Shown one piece after another: positions 1-4,501 of a stretch of 8,183 nucleotides of DNA. The notes below the pieces were generated by a model, which worked only from the letters and a program-made list of their open reading frames with translations, was not told the DNA's origin and made no database searches. The DNA is from JARLFX01 sp036404255 (GTDB lineage Bacteria > Acidobacteriota > Terriglobia > Terriglobales > Acidobacteriaceae), in contig DASWOP010000285.1 of NCBI GenBank assembly GCA_036404255.1, positions 1 to 8,183 on the forward strand, in the 5' to 3' direction. The position numbers were made by a program, and so were the translations under genes. How positions within the stretch are numbered: the stretch's first letter is position 1; each line of letters begins with the position of its first letter.

Positions 1-1
1 T

Positions 2-856
2 GGAAGCGTTGACGAACCAGCCCTCACCGCCCTCGTCGACTGGCAGGTCACCAGCGGCATCAGCTTTCTCATCTCCTGCGGCACCACCGGCGAAGCCCCC
101 ACCCTCACCGAATCCGAGTGGCTGCGCGTCGTCACCCTCACGGTAGAAACCGCCGCCGGTCGCGTCCCCGTCTTCGCCGGCTGCAGCCACAATGCCACCG
201 CCGTCGCCGTCGAACGCGCCGCACTGGTCAGCAAGATCCCCGGACTCACTGGCATCCTCACCGCCAGCCCGTACTACAACAAGCCTTCGCAGGAAGGCCA
301 GTTCCAGCACTTCCGTGCCATTGTCGCGGCCACCCCGCTGCCCATCATTCTCTACAACATCCCCGGCCGCACTGGCGTGAACATCGAGCCCGCCACCGTC
401 CTGCGCCTCGCCCAAGCCTGCCCCAACATCGTCGCCGTCAAAGAATCCAGCGGCAACCTCGCCCAGATCGCCGAAGTCATCACCCAGGCGCACGAAGGCT
501 TCCGCGTCTACGCCGGCGACGATGGCATCGCGCTCGACGTGATCGAACTCGGCGGCCACGGCCTCATCTCCGTCGCCTCCAACGAAATCCCTGCCGAGAT
601 CTCCGACATGATCAACGCCGCCCTCGCCAAAAACTGGCCCAAGGCCCGCGGCATGCAGCAGCGATTCGCCCAGTTGATGAAGGCAAACTTCTGCGAGCCC
701 AACCCCGCCCCCGCCAAAGCCGTCCTCGCCCTGATGGGCAAAATGACGGACACCCTCCGCCTGCCCATGGTCCCCGTCACCGCGCAGTCGCGCGAGAAGC
801 TCACCACCATCGTCAGCGAACTCGGCCTGCTGGCTAATGCAACTGCCGCGAAATAG
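2..856 (+). CDS. dapA: 4-hydroxy-tetrahydrodipicolinate synthase, 5'-truncated by window edge
   Basis: Condenses pyruvate with L-aspartate-4-semialdehyde in the cytoplasm, the first committed step of diaminopimelate/lysine synthesis. The frame is open from base 2 to TAG at 854-856, giving 284 residues. Alignment from memory with E. coli DapA (292 aa) suggests only about 15-16 N-terminal residues are missing. Visible family motifs, in fragment numbering: CGTTGEAPTL near 26-35 (pyruvate-binding TT), SPYYNKPSQEG with Tyr91-Tyr92, YNIPGRTG with the proton-relay Tyr118 and substrate-binding Arg123, and VKESSG with Schiff-base Lys147. YAGDDGIAL follows in the second half of the TIM barrel. Codons end overwhelmingly in C or G. 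dapD begins 22 bp downstream on the same strand, so co-transcription is likely. The promoter lies outside the window. The identification is secure; the true start is not visible. Confidence 0.97.
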   Translation, partial: GSVDEPALTALVDWQVTSGISFLISCGTTGEAPTLTESEWLRVVTLTVETAAGRVPVFAGCSHNATAVAVERAALVSKIPGLTGILTASPYYNKPSQEGQFQHFRAIVAATPLPIILYNIPGRTGVNIEPATVLRLAQACPNIVAVKESSGNLAQIAEVITQAHEGFRVYAGDDGIALDVIELGGHGLISVASNEIPAEISDMINAALAKNWPKARGMQQRFAQLMKANFCEPNPAPAKAVLALMGKMTDTLRLPMVPVTAQSREKLTTIVSELGLLANATAAK

Positions 857-869
857 TTCCACTTCGAAC

Positions 870-874
870 GAGGA
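870..874 (+). promoter_or_regulatory. Ribosome binding site of dapD
   Basis: GAGGA lies 4 nt before ATG 879, inside the 22-bp dapA-dapD gap. It decides the dapD start in favour of 879 over the upstream in-frame ATG at 837, which has no purine-rich site. Confidence 0.7.
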
Positions 875-878
875 AAAC

Positions 879-1742
879 ATGATTCCCCCCACCCTGAAAG
901 AAAAGATCGAATACTGGTTCGCCCAGGGCCCTGCCGCCATCGGCGATAAAGAGGCTAACCAGGTCTTCCTGCAGCTTCGCACCGCGCTCGAAACCGGTGA
1001 GATCCGCTCCGCCCAGCCCGACCACGCCAGTTCCCTCGGCTGGCGCGTCAACGAATGGGTCAAGCGCGGCATCCTCCTCGGCTTCCGCCTCGGCGCATTG
1101 GAGGACATGAGCGGCAAAGCCCTCTCCTTCCCCAGTCTTTCGTTTATAGACAAAGCCACCTACCCGGCCCGGCGCTTCACCCCCGCCGACGGTGTCCGTG
1201 TCGTACCCGGCGGCTCCTCCGTCCGCAGCGGAGCATTCGTCGCCAAAGGCGTCGTCTGCATGCCGCCCATGTACATCAACGCCGGTGCCTACGTCGACGA
1301 AGGCACCATGGTCGATTCCCACGCTCTCGTTGGCAGTTGCGCGCAGATCGGCAAGCGCGTCCACCTCAGCGCCGCCGCGCAGATCGGAGGCGTACTAGAG
1401 CCCGTCAACGCCTCGCCCGTCATCATCGAAGACGACGTCCTCGTCGGCGGCAACACCGGCGTCTACGAAGGCACCGTCGTCCGCCGCCGCGCCGTGCTCG
1501 CCGCCGGCACCATCCTCACCCGCGGAACCCCCGTCTATGACGTCGTAAAGGGCCTGGTCTACAAGGCCACCGCCGAATCGCCCCTCATCATCCCCGAAGG
1601 CGCCGTCGTCGTCCCCGGCTCCCGCGCCGTCACCAAAGGCAAGGGCCTGGAGTGGGGCCTCTCCCTCTACACCCCCATCATCGTGAAGTATCGCGACGAG
1701 AAGACCGAGCTCTCGCTGGAGCTGGAAGACCTGCTGCGTTAG
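879..1742 (+). CDS. dapD: 2,3,4,5-tetrahydropyridine-2,6-dicarboxylate N-succinyltransferase
   Basis: Transfers succinyl from succinyl-CoA to tetrahydrodipicolinate in the succinylase branch of diaminopimelate/lysine synthesis; the family is a cytoplasmic trimer. The product is 287 residues against about 274 in E. coli. The N-terminal helical part (LKEKIEYWF, then WRVNEWVKRGILLGF near 55-69) is followed by a left-handed beta-helix of hexapeptide turns from about 107 to 215. That region contains the diagnostic AYVDEGTMVDSHALVGSCAQIGK (137-159) and IGGVLEP (169-175). The C-terminus ends in ELEDLLR, close to the ELLR end of E. coli DapD. I chose ATG 879 because GAGGA at 870-874 sits 4 nt upstream. 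An in-frame ATG at 837 would overlap the end of dapA, add 14 atypical residues and lack a ribosome binding site. The 22-bp gap from dapA indicates an operon. Its presence implies the succinylase route rather than the acetylase or aminotransferase variants. Confidence 0.97.
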   Translation: MIPPTLKEKIEYWFAQGPAAIGDKEANQVFLQLRTALETGEIRSAQPDHASSLGWRVNEWVKRGILLGFRLGALEDMSGKALSFPSLSFIDKATYPARRFTPADGVRVVPGGSSVRSGAFVAKGVVCMPPMYINAGAYVDEGTMVDSHALVGSCAQIGKRVHLSAAAQIGGVLEPVNASPVIIEDDVLVGGNTGVYEGTVVRRRAVLAAGTILTRGTPVYDVVKGLVYKATAESPLIIPEGAVVVPGSRAVTKGKGLEWGLSLYTPIIVKYRDEKTELSLELEDLLR

Positions 1743-1774
1743 AATTCGCCATACGACTGGTAAGGAGTTCGCAC

Positions 1775-1963
1775 ATGAAGCTGCTTCTCTTCCTCATCCT
1801 TCTCATCATCTGCTGGCCAGCCGCCCTCGTCGCGCTGATTCTCTACCCGTTCGTCTGGCTCATCCTCCTGCCCTTCCGCCTCGTAGGCATCGTCGTGGCA
1901 GGAGTCTTTGAACTCATCAGCGCCCTCTTCTCCCTCCCGGCCAGAGTCCTTCGCGGCGTTTAA
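1775..1963 (+). CDS. Small hydrophobic membrane protein, unknown function
   Basis: This encodes 62 residues starting at an ATG that has a strong ribosome binding site: TAAGGAG at 1761-1767, 7 nt upstream. Almost the whole peptide is hydrophobic. One stretch runs from about residue 3 to 33 (broken by Trp14-Pro15 and Pro25) and another from about 36 to 54, separated by Phe34-Arg35. The only charged residues are Lys2, Arg35, Glu46, Arg57 and Arg60. This predicts an inner-membrane peptide with two or three short helices and a basic tail. It starts 32 bp after dapD, so it may belong to the dap transcript. TAGAAT at 1740-1745, overlapping the dapD stop, could be a -10 of its own. The TAA stop lies inside the first unit of the downstream repeat array, so the C-terminus may have been set by that element. 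I recognise no family. The start signal and codon bias support a real gene. Confidence 0.7.
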   Translation: MKLLLFLILLIICWPAALVALILYPFVWLILLPFRLVGIVVAGVFELISALFSLPARVLRGV

Positions 1964-2023
1964 AGCAGCCCCCGGCGCTTTGGGATGATTCAGCCCCGGC
2001 AGTTTTTGGGATTAAGCCCCCGG
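1954..2023 (+). repeat. Degenerate 24-bp tandem units, array 1
   Basis: Three units, at about 1954-1975, 1976-1999 and 2000-2023, each end in an AGC-C-rich-CGG block. The two better ones share CTTTGGGAT-like and TTTTGGGATTAAG cores. The spacing of the last two is exactly 24 nt. The same unit type, in five copies, precedes the second hairpin element at 4123-4245. The first unit overlaps the last codons and the TAA stop of the small membrane gene. Units are diverged, so this is best described as a decayed array. Confidence 0.65.
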
Positions 2024-2111
2024 CTTCAGCCGGGGGGAGTGGGGCTTCAGCCCCACGGAAGCAGGCACAGGAAAACCAGGGGCTTTAGCCCCGGAAGGAT
2101 GATTCCTCCGG
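2004..2111 (+). repeat. Multi-hairpin palindromic element, copy 1 (REP-like)
   Basis: Three consecutive hairpins are visible. A is 2017-2036, with an 8-bp stem CCCCCGGC/GCCGGGGG and loop TTCA. B is 2039-2056, with a 7-bp stem GTGGGGC/GCCCCAC and loop TTCA. C is 2079-2092, with stem GGGGC/GCCCC and loop TTTA, extended by CC/GG across a bulged A. An imperfect fourth stem is possible at 2091-2111. Bases 2004-2060 match 4226-4282 at 56 of 57 positions in the same orientation. There is no T-run, so it is not a classical intrinsic terminator. It fills most of the 212-bp gap between the small membrane gene and RNase J. It resembles bacterial REP/BIME-type intergenic palindromes; no transposase for it is in the window. 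Confidence 0.85.
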
Positions 2112-2158
2112 GGCAGCATCCCGCTACACCGCGCCATCGAGCCCCGCGCAACCCCGGG

Positions 2159-2167
2159 TGTTAGAAT
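2159..2167 (+). promoter_or_regulatory. Candidate extended -10 promoter for RNase J
   Basis: TGTTAGAAT matches an extended -10 (TGn followed by a TATAAT-like hexamer, one mismatch at position 3). It lies 8 nt before ATG 2176. Transcription would start within a few bases of the ATG, giving a leaderless or nearly leaderless mRNA. No TTGACA-like -35 is seen at 16-18 bp. This fits the weak ribosome binding site of the gene, but it is only a candidate. Confidence 0.35.
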
Positions 2168-2175
2168 CAGGGTTT

Positions 2176-3840
2176 ATGGCACAAGAGAAGTTACAGATCA
2201 TTCCGCTCGGCGGACTGGGCGAATTCGGAATGAACTGCCTCGCAATTCGGTGGCAGGACGAAATTATCGTAATTGACGCGGGCTTGATGTTCCCCGAAGA
2301 AGAGTTGCTCGGTGTGGACATTGTCGTCCCCGACATCTCCTACCTCATCGAGAACCGCAGCAAGGTCAAAGCCATCCTGCTCACGCACGGCCACGAAGAT
2401 CACATCGGCGGCCTGCCCTGGATACTCTCCGAGCTGAACGTGCCCGTCTACGGCACCGAATTCACCCTCGCCTACGTCGAGGGCAAGCTGGAAGAGCACG
2501 GCCTGCTCGACAACACAGACATGATCGAAATGCTCCCCGGGCGCCGCTTCACCTTGGGCTCTTTCTCCATCATGCCCATCCGCGTCACCCACTCGCTGGT
2601 GGATTGCGTCGCCCTCGCCGTGCACACGCCAGTTGGCGTCCTTCTGCATACCGGTGACTTCAAGATCGATCTCTCCCCGCCCGACGGCAAAGCCTTTGAC
2701 CTCCAGGCCTTCGCCGAACTCGGCAAACAAGGCGTTCTCGCCCTGCTGCAGGACTCCACCAACATCGACCGCCACGGCTACACGCCCAGCGAAGTCGCCG
2801 TCCGCCCACGCCTCGACGAGATCTTCTCCCAGACGAAGAAGAAGCTCTTCTTCAGTTGCTTTTCTTCGTCCATTCACCGCATCGGTATCGCGCTGGACCT
2901 CGCCAAGAAGCACGGCCGCAAAGTCGCGATGATTGGCCGCTCCATCGACAACTCCACCGAAATCGCACAGGACCTCGGCTACCTCGATGTCCCCAACGGT
3001 CTCATCATCAATCCCAGCCAGATCCGCGACTACCCGGACAACAAGCTGATGCTGATGATCAGCGGCACCCAGGGCGAACCCATGTCCGCCCTCTCCCGCG
3101 CCGCCGTGGACAATCACAAGTTCGCCCACATCAACGCCGGCGACACCGTTCTGCTCAGTTCGCGCGTCATCCCCGGCAACGAAAAGGGCATCTTCCGCAT
3201 GATTGACCATCTCTGCCGCCGCAACGCAGAGGTCATCTACGACGATGGTGCCAGCGGCCTGATCCACGTCAGCGGCCACGGCAGCCAGGACGAACTTCGC
3301 CTCATGATCGGCCTCGTCCGCCCCAGGTTCTTCATCCCCGTGCATGGCGACTACCGTCATCTTCAGAAGCACATTGAAGTCGCCTCCAGCATGGGCATCG
3401 CCGAGCAGTGCATTCAGATGGAAGACGGCGACATTCTCGAACTGGACCGCACCACCGCGAAGAAGAACGGCAAAGTTACCACTGGCCGTATCTGCATTGA
3501 CTCCGGCGGAGACACGCAGGACGTCGTCGAAGACATCATCATCCGCGATCGCAAGCACCTCAGCGAAGACGGCATCGTGCTGCCCATCGTCGGCATCAAC
3601 AAGCGCACCGGCCGCGTCGAAGGCCTGCCTGAGATCGTCAGCCGTGGTTTTGCAGCAGCGGAAGAAGGCCTCATCGCCGAGGCACGCCAGATCGTGATGC
3701 GCACCCTCGACGGCTCCAGCGCGGAAGAGAAGGCGGACTATGGCCTGATCAAGGAAAAGATCCGCGCAGATCTGAAGCGCTACATCCAGAAAAATACCAG
3801 CCGCCGTCCCCTCATCATGCCCGTCATTCTCGAGATATGA
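2176..3840 (+). CDS. rnj: Ribonuclease J (metallo-beta-lactamase/beta-CASP nuclease)
   Basis: RNA endonuclease and 5'-to-3' exonuclease of mRNA decay and rRNA maturation, acting in the cytoplasm with two zinc ions. The product is 554 residues, matching the usual ~555 of full-length RNase J. The N-terminus IIPLGGLGEFGMN is typical. Metal ligands are visible: HGHEDH at 71-76, His139 in RVTHS, Asp161 in HTGDFK, and His390 in PVHGDYRHL. The beta-CASP part includes the CFSSSIHR and ISGTQGEPMSAL motifs. The phosphate-binding HVSGHGSQDE lies at 364-373. The C-terminal domain ends in RRPLIMPVILEI, as expected. I chose ATG 2176 because family similarity begins there. An in-frame GTG at 2158 lacks a ribosome binding site and would overlap the putative -10. 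AGGG at 2169-2172 is a weak, close ribosome binding site. The gene is flanked on both sides by copies of one hairpin repeat. It may be transcribed separately from the dap block. Confidence 0.97.
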   Translation: MAQEKLQIIPLGGLGEFGMNCLAIRWQDEIIVIDAGLMFPEEELLGVDIVVPDISYLIENRSKVKAILLTHGHEDHIGGLPWILSELNVPVYGTEFTLAYVEGKLEEHGLLDNTDMIEMLPGRRFTLGSFSIMPIRVTHSLVDCVALAVHTPVGVLLHTGDFKIDLSPPDGKAFDLQAFAELGKQGVLALLQDSTNIDRHGYTPSEVAVRPRLDEIFSQTKKKLFFSCFSSSIHRIGIALDLAKKHGRKVAMIGRSIDNSTEIAQDLGYLDVPNGLIINPSQIRDYPDNKLMLMISGTQGEPMSALSRAAVDNHKFAHINAGDTVLLSSRVIPGNEKGIFRMIDHLCRRNAEVIYDDGASGLIHVSGHGSQDELRLMIGLVRPRFFIPVHGDYRHLQKHIEVASSMGIAEQCIQMEDGDILELDRTTAKKNGKVTTGRICIDSGGDTQDVVEDIIIRDRKHLSEDGIVLPIVGINKRTGRVEGLPEIVSRGFAAAEEGLIAEARQIVMRTLDGSSAEEKADYGLIKEKIRADLKRYIQKNTSRRPLIMPVILEI

Positions 3841-4122
3841 TCGCAGGGCGCAGCTGGCTCCAGGCTTCCGCAGCGCAGACGAGCCCCAGCCCAATGGAGG
3901 CTCGCCTGCGTCTGCACCAAGTGTGCCGGATTGCTCAGCGATCCAGCGCGGTTCCATTTACGATAATGTTCATACTCACCCATCTCCCCGCATGGATGAC
4001 AGTTCAAGGTTCAATAGCCTGCAATGCAGGCTGTTAGAGCATTTTGTTTCAAGTGTTAACCTCTGCTGGCAGTCGAGACCGGGGGACACCCAGATTGGTG
4101 GCGATTACGCCATATGCACGGT
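3841..4122. other. Intergenic stretch without convincing gene
   Basis: This 282-bp stretch lies between the RNase J stop and the second repeat array. It holds a long hairpin (3874-3910) and an odd palindrome, AGCCTGCAATGCAGGCT, at 4016-4032. Open frames here (for example ATG 3837, overlapping the RNase J stop) lack ribosome binding sites, recognisable motifs and the C/G third-position bias of the neighbours. From about 4033 the phrases TTAGAGCA and GTCGAGACC vaguely recall tRNA D- and T-arms, but no cloverleaf can be folded. Confidence 0.6.
3874..3910 (+). terminator. Hairpin 34 nt downstream of RNase J, possible transcript end
   Basis: CGCAG (3874-3878) pairs with CTGCG (3906-3910), and CGAGCC (3880-3885) pairs with GGCTCG (3899-3904). 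One A/C mismatch separates the two stems, and the loop is 13 nt. The 11 paired, GC-rich positions would make a stable 3'-end structure, but no T-run follows. If it terminates transcription it would have to be non-canonical or Rho-assisted. It could equally protect the RNase J mRNA 3' end. Confidence 0.35.
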
Positions 4123-4245
4123 TGCCTTGTTTAAAGTCCCCGGGGGGGGTGCCTTGCTTAAAGCTCCCTAGCTTTGCTTGGGATTAGCCCCCTAGCTTTG
4201 CTTGGGATTAGCGCCCCGGCTTTGCTTTTGGGATTAAGCCCCCGG
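4123..4245 (+). repeat. Tandem ~24-bp units, array 2 (five copies)
   Basis: Five head-to-tail units lie at 4123-4149, 4150-4171, 4172-4195, 4196-4219 and 4220-4245 (27, 22, 24, 24 and 26 bp). Units 3 and 4 share 17 identical leading bases, CTTTGCTTGGGATTAGC, then diverge. Units 1 and 2 share TGCCTTGYTTAAAG. The last unit runs directly into the hairpin element. The array is an expanded version of array 1 at 1954-2023. Confidence 0.8.
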
Positions 4246-4331
4246 CTTCAGCCGGGGGGAGTGGGGCTTTAGCCCCACGGAAAAGGGATAAGAGAAGAAT
4301 TGGGGCTTTAGCCCCTGAGGTACTCTTCTCT
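4226..4331 (+). repeat. Multi-hairpin palindromic element, copy 2 (REP-like)
   Basis: The order is the same as in copy 1. Hairpin A is 4239-4258, identical to copy 1. Hairpin B is 4261-4278, with the same 7-bp stem but loop TTTA instead of TTCA. Hairpin C is 4302-4315, GGGGC-TTTA-GCCCC. Hairpin C is nested inside an 8-bp inverted repeat, AGAGAAGA (4291-4298) and TCTTCTCT (4324-4331). The 57-bp core 4226-4282 differs from copy 1 at a single position, which falls in a loop. It lies 386 bp after RNase J and about 170 bp before the surface-protein gene. It is followed by a pyrimidine-rich tract but not by a T-run. Confidence 0.85.
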
Positions 4332-4407
4332 CTCCCCATGCCTGTCAACATCTAAAAGGAAAGCGCCCTAAGTTGCTCTGCGGCGGCAGAAGATGCGCGC
4401 CATGGAA

Positions 4408-4424
4408 CAAGTATATAATACTTG
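4408..4424 (+). promoter_or_regulatory. TATAAT -10 inside a perfect inverted repeat, candidate promoter/operator
   Basis: CAAGTAT-ATA-ATACTTG is a perfect 7-bp inverted repeat with a 3-bp centre, and it contains the consensus -10 hexamer TATAAT at 4414-4419. No good -35 lies 16-18 bp upstream. Transcription from here would give a leader of about 75 nt before ATG 4502. A dimeric regulator bound to the repeat would block the -10, so this is a plausible operator for the surface-protein gene. The regulator is unknown. Confidence 0.45.
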
Positions 4425-4501
4425 CAAAGTTCCCCCCACGAGTTGAACAGTTTCTCTCTCAATACGCGTAGCCAGGCCCTGCGTGCTATTTCTGAAACAC
4501 G

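Noticed and set aside
118..837. A 239-codon Arg/Pro/His-rich frame overlapping dapA
   Set aside because: Composition is typical of an out-of-frame reading of GC-rich coding DNA. dapA motifs are in the other frame along the whole length.
834..1364. A 176-codon minus-strand open frame opposite dapD
   Set aside because: The same codon-bias shadow. The composition is Gly/Ala/Asp rich without motifs, and dapD on the other strand is certain.
1954..2023. The regular ~24-bp units at 1954-2023 and 4123-4245 as CRISPR arrays
   Set aside because: Units are contiguous, with no unique spacers between them, and there are no cas genes. They are tandem repeats.
2017..2056. Hairpins A and B as an intrinsic terminator of the dap block
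   Set aside because: The stems are strong but no T-run follows either hairpin, and the same module occurs upstream of the surface gene as part of a repeat element. Termination is possible but not shown.
2191..3957. A 588-codon open frame on the minus strand covering almost all of RNase J
   Set aside because: It is a mirror effect of the strong C/G third-position bias of the RNase J gene. The translation is low-complexity (Ala/Asp/Gly/Val rich) with no family motifs, while the plus strand carries an unmistakable full-length RNase J.
3837..4037. A 66-codon frame starting in an ATGA overlap with the RNase J stop
   Set aside because: The stop/start overlap is attractive, but there is no ribosome binding site or recognisable motif, codon bias fades along it, and it runs through the hairpin at 3874-3910.
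4033..4100. tRNA-like phrases TTAGAGCA and GTCGAGACC, possible tRNA or attachment-site remnant
   Set aside because: No matching D-stem 5' strand, anticodon stem or acceptor pairing can be built at proper spacing, so the resemblance is not enough to call a tRNA or a remnant.
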